Shown here: positions 50,401 to 60,300 of the stretch, piece after piece | How the letters are laid out: each line of letters starts with the position of its first letter | How positions within the stretch are numbered: the first letter of the stretch is position 1 | DNA from: an uncultured Bacteroidales bacterium | GTDB lineage: Bacteria; Bacteroidota; Bacteroidia; Bacteroidales; Paludibacteraceae | Assembly (NCBI GenBank): GCA_937891905.1 | Contig: CALATT010000056.1 | Location: 12,681-76,680, forward strand | Length of the DNA: 64,000 nt | Direction: 5' to 3' | Made by a program: the position numbers and the translations under genes | Notes under the pieces: model-generated | The model's database searches: none | What the model was told of the DNA's origin: nothing | Seen by the model: only the letters and a program-made list of their open reading frames with translations

Positions 50401-53400
50401 GCGTGTATAGGTGTCTGTAGGTTACACTCAGGTTTTTCTAATTCACTTGGTGTATAGGCCATACGCATGGAGTAGGAATGTTGGTTGTATAGTTTAAAAC
50501 ATGCAGAGTCTTGGTTTTGGGTATTAGGTATGATATGCGCCACATAGAGTAACCATTTTGTTACACCATTATTTTCCGTCTTGACATATGCTTTTCCATG
50601 TTCTTTTTTGTTCTCCACTAACTCATCTAAGAACTTAGAAACGGATTGGTATATTGCTACTTTTTGTAGCGTGTTCTTGTCGGCATTATAAACCTCAGGG
50701 TCAAAGTGTTGGTCTGGTATTGTGACCGAGCCGTATTCATTTTTTGTATTATTATGTTCGTGGTCATAGGTATTATCGTGGTAATATTCACTTTCTTCTG
50801 CTAATACAACAGGTGCTCCATCTGGTTTCCCCTCTCCATTCTTATAACTATTGTTGTATATTTGATAGTACATAAATCCATCTCCTCCGGGTTCTATCAT
50901 ACTATAGTCTATACGGAGAACGGCTGCCGCGCTCGTGTGGTTGGAGTCAATAGAGCGGCATGCCATCTTACCTTGGTAAGCAGCGATAGGTAGTTGTGAT
51001 ACATACAAAGTGATATCATCCACCATGAAGTCATTACCGAGGTTGGTAGTGGCGAAGTTATAGATGGCGACGCGTGTTTGATCGTAGTTGTGTGCAGATA
51101 CGATAGGGAAATTGATTTGTTGCCATCCAGAGTTTTTAGGTAACTCTCCCACAAAGTATGCTTCCACATCGGTCCATGGTGTGAAAGTGGTGTCCGTACC
51201 TTGTATGTTTGTTATATTGCGTCCTTGCACATTGCATCGGAAAATAGGGTTTCCTTCGCTATTCCATGCTTGTGGTGTAGGGTTACAGAACCATGCTGAG
51301 CAGTATAGTGTTTGTCCCGAGCAAATGACTGTATTGGCTGAGATACTTGCCACGAGACCTGGTTCCATTGTACCATCTACATAGAGTGCATTGCCGGTCT
51401 TGGCACTCGCGCGCGCCCAATCTTTATTCACTTGAGGTGTGAGCATGTACTCTCCATAGAAAGGGAATACACCTTGACTGGCACCGCGGGCGTACTTAGT
51501 ATTAGTCGCCAACTCTCCGGATGTATATACAAAGCCATAACTGGATTCATCCCATGGTAAATGGTTGGTATTGGCATTAAAGTCTATGGTTGCTAATCTT
51601 TTGAACTCGCTATTGATGCGCTGAGGTGTGATAAGCACTTCATTGGTTGGTCCACACTCTCTAATCGGAACAAATGTGACAGTGAATCGTGCTATGCGTA
51701 TATCTGTGCTATTGTTAGTTCCTGCGGGTAAGACGAGAGTGTATATTTGTGTTTGTGGTGCAGTGGAGTTGATTACCAAATAATCCATTGTGGATGTATA
51801 AGTAGGAGTGTGTGCTGCAGGTGCGGAGTATGTGCCGTCTGCTTGGAGTGTGGATACAAACCATTTTGTGTCGCTTTCTATGCGGTGTAATTTCTCGTCG
51901 GAACCGCGATAGAAATAGCACATCTCGGATTTATGTGAGCGTACTTTGTCAAAGCGGAATTCGGTAGCAAGTAGTACTGTTTTTCCTACGGGCGCTTGGT
52001 AATGGTAGTTCTCTAAATATTGTCCATCTGATAGTTTGGTAAACTTATTGGCTATTTCTTCCGCGGGTTTGAGATGGAAGAGTTGGCGATAAGAGAGGGT
52101 AGGTTCAGTAATGCTTAGGATGCGTTTTTCTCCATTTGCGAATGTGGTATCTTTGATCACATAATCTCTATACGCACTCATGTCGCATGCAATGGTATGC
52201 GATGCGTGTTCTGCAGAAGTGTAGTCCCATCCTTTGATTTTTGGAGCAGGGTTCGCAGGGTTATCTTCGTTTAGTACGCCTCCTTCTTCTTTATTAATAG
52301 CATAGAGTCCATACGATCTGCCATCTGCCCCATAGGTGTTGTTATTCTGCGGTGTATTGATGGCAGAGAATGCGGCGCCACTTGCTGCGCGTGGAGAGAG
52401 TATCCATGAGGTGGAGTCTATAGGTTTTTCATTGTAGTAAGGGTCCATGCCCGTGGTATAGTCATACCAGCGCATATAGCCCGAGTAGCCCGATTCAGCG
52501 GGTCTAAGTTCAATTTCCTCATTAGGAAGATAGTATATGGTGCGTTCGGAAGTGTGTACTTGTTGCGGATCGGTACCATTTGGACTTTTGGTACGGAATT
52601 GAATACCTCCTTCTATAGAGCGTTGCGCAAGAGGAATTGTGAATGTGCCACTATGTGTGTCTGATCCATTTATTTTGGTAAAAGTACCAGTTAGTACTGA
52701 CGAGCGCTTGGCTCCTGTTTCATTCAGAGCGGCAGTTACTTTGATTTTGTAGTCACCATTATCTTCCCATTCCAACCACTCATTTCCATTATTAGTAAAA
52801 TCAAAATCAATGGATAATTGCCAGTTTTTATCTGTTAATGGTATAGGTGTGGGTCCTTCAGTTCGTACTATGCTTATTTCTTGATTATCAGAGTTATAGA
52901 GCACTCTACCATGCTGGTGAGTAGGAGTGATGTTTATATCAACGCTTTCGGCTTTTTGAGCGAATGTATAGGTAACAGGGTTGATTGAGAAGACCAGTGA
53001 TGGTAATTCTTCCTCGTGGTAGGATTTTCGCACAACACGCATCGTCTCTTTGTATGTCTTTCCATTCACCACATATTCCGCTATCAAACGGTCCGCATAG
53101 TCCACCCATCGCTCTACTCCTTGTATAGTATCTCCCTCGGAATAGATATACTGCTTCAGTCCCATAGGACTTCCGCCTTGTGGGGTGATGGAAAATGAAG
53201 ATGTTTGACCATTTGTCGTTGCATCGGAAATGAGCATCATTGCTCGGTCTTGGGTCTCCGTATGGGGTGCATTGTATTTTTCTAAAACCAAAGTAGAGGT
53301 TTCATTCTTTGAAGACTCCCAATAGAATGTGGGAGTTACTCCTGAGAGGTCTATTGTTTCTGTTTGTCTTCTGAGTAGTATTTCCTCTCGTGTGACACAT

Positions 53401-54383
53401 TCATAATAACTCTCTATTTGTGAGCGGAGTGTGAATGATACTTGTGTTTTTTGTGCTTCAGTCGTTCCATCTTTAGCATATATGAACTCTGCTTTCTCTG
53501 GTGTGAAGAACCCAGTAGGTCCACCGCTACCGCCCTTCTTTTCCCATTTCTCTATATAGAGGGTCGTATTGGCATTCCATGGGTCGGAGGTAAAGGATTG
53601 TCCCCAATAACGAGCAATGTAAATAGCGTAAGTATTATTCCATGGTTGGTAGAAGAAACTATAACTGAAAGAGCCGCATAGGTATTTTCCGTCTTCTCCT
53701 CCATTTCCTGTAGGTATGAATGAGAAAGGAGTAGGGTTGGCAGCCATGACTAATCGTGCGGATTGTGGGTCGCCAGGAATATAAACGGAAAGGTATTGAT
53801 TAGTGCTTAATGATTGGAAGGTGTATTGACCGTTCGTGATGCCTAACCGCCAAAGACAATTATCGTTAACATTATTCTGTGTTTGTGCGTAGTTATCCAA
53901 GTAGCGTCTTCCTTCTTCACTACCGCCATTCGTGATATTAGTACTTATACTAACAACATCCCCATCTTGCAAATAGTTATTTTGTGCTGTGAGTGCGCCT
54001 ACACTCAATAAAGAAAATACAAAAAGCGAGAAGAACTTTTTCATAGCTCTACTATTTTTGATGATTGATATACATTTGAATAGTATCATGCAAGCAGCCA
54101 TTACAAGTAATGGTAGTAGCATGTCGCCCATAGGTACCTCTTCGTCTTTACCTACGGCATTTCCGTTGTTTTCATTTCCTATAAAATCATCGCGATCTAT
54201 TCGTCGTGGCCCGCTGGTGGTAGCAGGCGCACCAAATGGTACATACTCTTGCCCTGCCACTTCGGTATGAATGGCAGTGAAAGAGGTGGTTCCCGTAGTT
54301 GAGTACGAACTATGCCCCACAAGTGCATGAGTGTCCGTTCCCTCAAAAAAAGGAGTGGTGTTATTTATTGTTTTAAATGACAT
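47472..54383 (-). CDS. Giant T9SS surface protein with in-frame preface
   Basis: A 2303-codon frame. A classical signal peptide starts at internal Met114 (MKKFFSLFVFSLLSVGALTA, ATG at 54044), so secretion probably begins there, giving a 2190-residue precursor. Then come a possible lectin-like beta segment (CLWRLGITNGQYTFQSLSTN), many beta-sandwich and Ig/jelly-roll-like stretches, and at the end QIYILHNGHTYTLTGLEVKW, a Bacteroidales T9SS-like sorting tail. The 113 codons before Met114 encode a separate-looking membrane module (see 54045-54383). It starts 14 bp after the C10 protease stop. Domain boundaries and ligand unknown; adhesin or structural role inferred. Confidence 0.8.
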   Translation of the reverse strand: MSFKTINNTTPFFEGTDTHALVGHSSYSTTGTTSFTAIHTEVAGQEYVPFGAPATTSGPRRIDRDDFIGNENNGNAVGKDEEVPMGDMLLPLLVMAACMILFKCISIIKNSRAMKKFFSLFVFSLLSVGALTAQNNYLQDGDVVSISTNITNGGSEEGRRYLDNYAQTQNNVNDNCLWRLGITNGQYTFQSLSTNQYLSVYIPGDPQSARLVMAANPTPFSFIPTGNGGEDGKYLCGSFSYSFFYQPWNNTYAIYIARYWGQSFTSDPWNANTTLYIEKWEKKGGSGGPTGFFTPEKAEFIYAKDGTTEAQKTQVSFTLRSQIESYYECVTREEILLRRQTETIDLSGVTPTFYWESSKNETSTLVLEKYNAPHTETQDRAMMLISDATTNGQTSSFSITPQGGSPMGLKQYIYSEGDTIQGVERWVDYADRLIAEYVVNGKTYKETMRVVRKSYHEEELPSLVFSINPVTYTFAQKAESVDINITPTHQHGRVLYNSDNQEISIVRTEGPTPIPLTDKNWQLSIDFDFTNNGNEWLEWEDNGDYKIKVTAALNETGAKRSSVLTGTFTKINGSDTHSGTFTIPLAQRSIEGGIQFRTKSPNGTDPQQVHTSERTIYYLPNEEIELRPAESGYSGYMRWYDYTTGMDPYYNEKPIDSTSWILSPRAASGAAFSAINTPQNNNTYGADGRSYGLYAINKEEGGVLNEDNPANPAPKIKGWDYTSAEHASHTIACDMSAYRDYVIKDTTFANGEKRILSITEPTLSYRQLFHLKPAEEIANKFTKLSDGQYLENYHYQAPVGKTVLLATEFRFDKVRSHKSEMCYFYRGSDEKLHRIESDTKWFVSTLQADGTYSAPAAHTPTYTSTMDYLVINSTAPQTQIYTLVLPAGTNNSTDIRIARFTVTFVPIRECGPTNEVLITPQRINSEFKRLATIDFNANTNHLPWDESSYGFVYTSGELATNTKYARGASQGVFPFYGEYMLTPQVNKDWARASAKTGNALYVDGTMEPGLVASISANTVICSGQTLYCSAWFCNPTPQAWNSEGNPIFRCNVQGRNITNIQGTDTTFTPWTDVEAYFVGELPKNSGWQQINFPIVSAHNYDQTRVAIYNFATTNLGNDFMVDDITLYVSQLPIAAYQGKMACRSIDSNHTSAAAVLRIDYSMIEPGGDGFMYYQIYNNSYKNGEGKPDGAPVVLAEESEYYHDNTYDHEHNNTKNEYGSVTIPDQHFDPEVYNADKNTLQKVAIYQSVSKFLDELVENKKEHGKAYVKTENNGVTKWLLYVAHIIPNTQNQDSACFKLYNQHSYSMRMAYTPSELEKPECNLQTPIHATQQTVFELRNSENNIVKQRDENGNLQKIDGSNGQKQVVTRFFTHSIQNCANDLYFLDIKVINNLAVSTGANIDNLEAPIYADWLVGDSIDDIYGQVRPSEDEEEELRKYLKKAYAADSIFKLKHGGYTHGQVTTAIMYDMRRLPVQDGKTIQEKNPNYYAKTFEELDPNAFLSPQNYTIVKYLHDHELLHMYDTTAYFYLASQDTARYWAFPIAETAKVIKDGNTIVLKDCNEPRWVTVSSQSSDYFLNITPLDKKEKKLHQRTQIPTVKVVATNSNKIIIPIKEITADGNVTINETPYTKDATITINTQELPTGFEFYDIERSTAIDASDAPDKLEPGETYTMRVAFQDENKHNYPGNNSNAENACRIGFVFFNIEVVPNTLVWTPTGTSMNGWGKNENWKGWIDENGDHKIDYNTELVEGFVPMDGTDVIIPNLQNPLIYPYIVPVDEHDHYPMTHYHDQHKCDKIYFAEGAHMNNQHLLEYEAAFVDMILPQQGEWYMMSAPLQNMVSGDMFIPHTGTYTNGSIIAEPNPFEVSSFRGTRDNIAAYAFWTAFYNQTVKTWYEDGSAKESTSAEFQQSNGLGNLLPPGGGFQLLGFGPDEKADEKADAEPSETLTIRLPKPDTKYFSSSNREVNVDKTNAKRLAFTPDENGNMTITLTNAIEGNSFIFGNPTMAFINMHDFLHDNESVLSHEFYRLSGSTWTAVNASTMSSSERFLAPMSAVKLVTKKNTNSLTITLKTTHLTLNNQYNPLSETIQEQRNANKHALKQAPSLNEVEEIPEMLTVYAFAKGNHARTILVVDNQANDYYVQGEDMLFISSGVEGNSTSVVETPVNMYTAAEKTPMMVDVRQGISQIPLAFLMAKNKKADTFELAFYLSPNWTRTCYLFDKVTGQRRRIMNGSIFTLPMPANHEERYIIEGPDEYIGSDANQDNTPTGVEHTQSNHPQSKKVLHNQQIYILHNGHTYTLTGLEVKW
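54045..54383 (-). other. In-frame small membrane 'preface' of the giant T9SS gene
   Basis: These 113 codons precede the real signal peptide without a stop. The peptide has a Ser/Thr-rich start (MSFKTINNTTPFFEGTDTHA), a GPRRIDRDDFIGN basic-acidic patch, PMGDMLLPLLVMAACMILFK as a membrane helix, and a basic end (IIKNSRA). It looks like a small membrane protein whose stop codon is missing, fused to the T9SS cargo. It could be an N-terminal extension translated with the cargo, a separately started product, or a decayed gene. Interest comes from its complete and ordered features. Confidence 0.55.
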
Positions 54384-54397
54384 GTATAATTGTTTGT

Positions 54398-57300
54398 TTA
54401 TTCGCTTACCATGATTTTAGTTATTCTTGTATTGCCGTCAGACAAAAGTATCTTAACTGTATATACACCTAATGTAAATGGCATGGTCACTATATTCTCT
54501 CCGGCGGAGAGTCTTCCTGATTGATACAACTGTCCAGTAACAGAATAAATCCACATTTCTGCAGCAAGTGGTAGCTTAATAGGTACTTGTTGGCCTGGTT
54601 GTAATAGAGTAGGGAAGTCAGTTATGTCTGTATGGTGTATTGGTTGTATAGGGCATGTAGGCATTATTAGTCCGTCAGCGCGGGTTAGTAGGACATGATA
54701 GAGGGCATTCATGTCAAGTGGTTGGTATAAATATGAGTGTGTTTCGCCTTGTATAGGAGCTCCGTCTTTATACCATTGGAATGCTGTGAAAGTATATCCG
54801 CCATTATAACGGTCGTTCTTTACGGCGAGCACATCATTCCACCGTTGTCCCACCACTTCGCGTGCATAGTGCACATCGAAAGTGAGTGGTATGGTGTAAT
54901 CAGCACATCCATGATTATCAAATACTATTTGTGCGGAATATGTATCAACGCGCACTTGTGCAGGCAGACTAATAGTAAGTGTTTTGGTGTTATCAATTAC
55001 TCCGTTAGAATCGGTAAATCCAGCCTTTTTTGCTTCGTTTGAGAATTGTATTTTATATGCGGATGGAGTACCTGACTGCTCGGTGTATGTAATATCAAAG
55101 GATGGGTCTCCTGCGCATATCTCCGGAAGGGTATTGAGTGTTAGTTTCAATTCTTCATACACGAATAGATGCATTCTATAGGTAATAGAATCGCATCCAC
55201 CTTGCGCTATAATTGCATGGTCGTAAGTGCCAGCTTGCGTGCATGATTGTCCGTGGAAATTATATGGCAATTCTGTATAACAGATGGTATCATATTGATC
55301 TACTATTTCACTTTGTAGGTAGTCAATGATGATATACGAAGTGGAGTCACATCCGTATTGGTTGGTTACTACATCCAGGATATATTGTCCTGGCGTATTA
55401 TATTTCTTTCCTTCAAAATCAAAGTCCTCTCCTTCGCATATATACACATATTGATAACCATCTTGCTCTATAATGGCAGGTATCTCGAGTGTGTATTGCT
55501 CGGTATGTGAGTATGTGCCATATGTGGTAGTTAGTGCAACGGTGAATGTATCACCTTGCGCTGCAACAATCAGTTCTGGTTCTGCTAATGCAGAGGTACC
55601 ATATTTGCCTAAATCCCACGAATATGAGTCAATGGTTTGTGTAGGATCAATAGTCTTGATAGAATCGTTATAGTGCTTATAAACGGCACTTTGATTAGTG
55701 ATGCGCACTTGATTGATACAATCGTGTGGTGCGTGTGTGAATGTTGCTTTGGAATCGGGTTTGCTGAATAGCGTGATGGTGAATTGAATAGGAATCTCCA
55801 CCGCCGCACATTGATTATTATGGAATCGGATGATGGCTTGGTACTGCTGTGCGGTGCAAGTAGGAGGTACTACTATTCGTACATTCTGATGGATAGTATC
55901 GTTGATGATGTCGATAAATCCATTGCTATTGGCCTCATCAGAGAAGTCAATACTATAACCAGACACAACACCTTTCTGCACGGTATGAGGTACGATGAAT
56001 TCGCCAATTTCTCTACTATACTCATCAATATTTCCAATCGTTACTTGGAGTGCAGTTAGTACAGATAAGTGTAATTGGTGTATGATGGTGTCGCAGCCTA
56101 ATGAACTTGGTATATGCTCTTCGTAGATGCCTGTTTGTGAATATGGTTTGCCAAAGAATATATATGGTGTTTCTTCTTCACAAATGGTGTCGTAGTAGTG
56201 CTTGTATTCAGGTCGGAGATATTCCACGGTGAGGATGTGGATTGAATCACATCCATATGTGCGCTTGAGTGTGTCTGTATAGACTCCCTCTGCATAATAC
56301 TGCTTGGATGAATAATGTAGTGTATCTCCCTCACATAGGTATCGATGTGCGAGGGTGGTTGTGTCGCGGATAGCAGGTATGCTTAGGGTGTATTGTTGTA
56401 TTTCTGAGCATGCGTTAGCCACCACGCGTAGACTCACATTGAATGTATCTCCTTGATTAGGAACGATTAGTGTAGGGTTCCATTCGGTGGAAGTGCCGTA
56501 TTCCCCAAAGTCCCATTGGATGGAGTCGATATGTATTCGTCCATCAAGTTGCTCCGTTTTATCAAGCATCTTTTTATACACATAACTGGTATTGTCAATT
56601 ACAACCTCGTTGATACAATCATGTGGTGTGTGCTTGAATGTAGCTTGTGCTCTTGGTAGACGAGGTAGTGTATAGGCATTTAAGGTGAAATAGCAGTCAC
56701 TATTCTCTAACGAGATTAGGTCCACATGGTAGGAGTTGGTGTCTGTAGGTTGGACGATAAATACATTGGAGTCACATACGGTTGCTTTGGTTTGGTCGTC
56801 CATTAAGTACCAATTATATTTAAATCCTTCTGCTACTTCAAATTCCTGTGGTCGTACACCGCATGACATACCCCTCATATCTGCAGTGGTGCATGAGAGA
56901 GTGAAGTATGCATAGCCATAGTGTTGCCCTTTTGTACAGTCTTTGGTGGTGAGTCGTATCTTGATAGTACGGTCGCCATATTGCGACAAGTCAGATAGAT
57001 TGACGCCGATGGTAGTCCAATCTTTCCAAACAACATTACGATATTCCTCGCTGGTTGGTTCGTGGGCATTCACTGCGTTTTTCCATCCAGTTGCGTTCTT
57101 ATCTGCTGCGAAATCGGCATACCAGCAAACAGGGTCTAATAATTTGTCATTTTCGTCTAATATCTCCAATGTAAAGTGTGGATTCTCGGCAGAGGTATGG
57201 CTTGGGTCTTGCAAAACAACTGCGTACTTGAGTAGCAGAATGAGTGGGTAACCCGAGTCAATGGTGTGGGTGAAGGTAACACTCTCGCCCTCGCCGTTAT

Positions 57301-60300
57301 ACCAGTTGCCTAATCGCATAGAGTATTTCTCGCCTTCTGGTACGGTAGATAATTGGTTGTCACATCTTGGATCGGTCTCTCCCTCAAAGCAGATAGTATG
57401 GCGTGAGCGGTAACAATCATTTGTAATAATTGAAGAAAGTTTACCATACACCCCATATCGTTCTCCTTTTTCATAGTTGTATTGCCCCTTATAGTAACTT
57501 TCTCTCCAATCTTTTTGTCTGAAATCGAATGTCTTTTTTGTGCTATGTGGATTACTATAACTACCATATGTACACAGCGTATTAGGACCACACAAATCAT
57601 AGAATGGAATGCAATATTCGCCAAAATTTATATTGTAGGCAGATATGTAATCCGTCCAGAAACTGGTGTCTTGTCCGCAAATCGCGCGTACTCGGAAATG
57701 GTATAATGTGTCCGATAGGGTATTATATGGAATGGTATAAATTGAATCATTTGCTATAAACCGCACATAATTGCTATCATTATACTCATATATATTGCCT
57801 CGCTTATAATACTCATCTTCCGAGCGGCATTCAATCTCATACTTATTTGCATTTCCTCGCCATGTGAGTGTTATTCCTTCTGCCGTATTTTGCGCGAATA
57901 GATTACATGGTTTGGCGAGGCAATCATCAGAAGTGCAGCCATCGGGTGCTTTCACATTCAAATACACACTTCTCCAAATACTGGTATCATTAGAACATAA
58001 TGCTCTTACGAAGAAATAATGCCCACCATCCTTTAAACCACTTGTGGTGGTGTAGGGGATGGTGTATGTAGTGCCGCTTACATTGTATATTGTATCTATG
58101 CACTCACAACCACTAGAACTTGTTCCATAGCGTATATCATATGTATTGGAATTACCTGTCCAACTTAATTTTATGCCATTTGCTGTGTTTTCCGCTTTTA
58201 AATCAGTAGGCACGGCAATACAAGTATCAGCAGGAAATGGCTCTGTTTTAACACTAAACAATACACTTATATCATTTGAGGTCTTTCCTCCTTCGCATAC
58301 AGGTGTTACATAGAAAAAATATGACGAGCTATAATTATATACAGCGTCGCGCAGTTGTGTATAAGGAATAAAATAGGAATTCGTTTGTATGGTGTCATAA
58401 CGATATTTATAATCACACCAATTATACCATCGTATTCTATATGCTGGATATCCCCCTTCCCAATTAAACTGCACACCATCTAAAGTCTCTTTATAATTTA
58501 AACTACCTTTTCTTTTTATACTTATGTTGTCGAAGGCAATATGCTGATTTTTTCCCTCGTATTCATTGGCAGCTAAAGCAAGTACTAAATAGTACATTCC
58601 TGTATTTGTAATAGTGGCGTTTGTTGATATGTTTGAACCCCAACTAGATGATTCGTAACATTGTCCTTTCCATCCATAATTATTCAAAAAAGGTATATTG
58701 TTCTCATAATAATTTAATGGCTCTATCGTATTTGTGGTTGGGACAAGAGCGATATGGATTTGGTCCACATCAACATCTAAGTATTTGAGTTGCATGTGGA
58801 AATTATAATCAACCACATAATTCCCCGCTTCGAGATATACTTTTCTGTACGCCACACTCACATATCCCTTATCATTATCTTGTGTATAGCCAGCTGTCGC
58901 ACCGCCATCGGGAGAGATATACAATGACTTTTCGCCCTTGTACTTCATCGCAGAACCCACTGCAAAGCCGCTTTTGATACCTGGTGCTTTAGCAAAAGTC
59001 CATCCCATCAAATCACCTTCAAAGTCGCACTCATATACTATATTGCCGGCGCAAGGATCTGTGTTTATTCTAAATTGCACCATATTGCGGTAAGTGCCAT
59101 TACCGATAGACTCCCATTCTCCAGTTGCAGTCTTTGAATAGATTGCTGCGTAATATAAACCAGCTACAAGTTCAGACCAACCTTCTGTGCCAAAGGTACA
59201 AGCTACAGTGCCACCTGTTGCAATAGGAGTATTCTTTGCATCCATCACAGTCAATAACTCCAATCCACTATCGTATAACGCCAAACCCAAGTCATCATTA
59301 AAGTTAGCAGAACCCGTATTCTTGACAGATGCGGAAATAGAGAAACCTTCCTTATAAGCTATCTCGCTGCTAGAAATGGAAATCGTTGAAGCCAATTGCA
59401 ATTCTTTGGTGCTTGTATCGTCATCAATACTCTTCATCGGTTCCAATCCAAAAATGGCTTGTTGGTCATTATTGTATGTTCCTCCACCACTACCTGTTCC
59501 ACCAGTGCCGGGCTCAAGTGCGTTCAGTAAGAAATAACCATCATATAATCCTCCCCAACCCCAGTTGAAGTGGAAATAATCGTCAGAATTGTAACCATCA
59601 CACACGAAGCAGTGGCCACCATCGCCATAACCAGAATAGATGATTGGACGACCTGCATTCAAGTCATCCTTGAGCATTTTCTTCCATTCATCGTCCTTGA
59701 ACTTGGCTTTTTGCAGACCTTGCAAAGTAGGTTTATATCCCCAATATTCACGGAGTGCGTACTCGGCACAGTGGGTGGTATTACTTTTGCTGGAGATGGT
59801 GAATGCTCCACTACCTCCTCTGGAAGATACATCATAATCCATTTCCACACTCACACCGCAATGGTACATCAGTTGTGCTACTTCTGCTTTCTGCGCATCC
59901 GTGGAGGCGGCAGTTACTTCTAATGGCATATTAGCCCATTTATAAGTGGTGGCTGCGAAATTGGCTGATTGCACTCCGTGTTCGTGCGTATAGGTGTATG
60001 AACCATTTCCGTTGATGGGGTGTTCCCAATATTTCAATACTTGCGCCATCGCTGTAGCTACGCAACCTACTACTGTGCGTTCATTGCGTGCCACATCCAT
60101 TGGACATAAGTCATTGTAATAGGGTGACTGATTCCAGCGGGTTAAAATGAGTGGTGATACTACTACAGAAGCATTGGCGTAGGCTGCTATGTTGTCCCAT
60201 GCTTGGCGTACTGCTGGTGATTGGGTAATACCACTATCTACGGCATTTTGTATTTCTGCAGCATATAACGCCAACCATGCTTTGGTATTGTCTGGCATTT

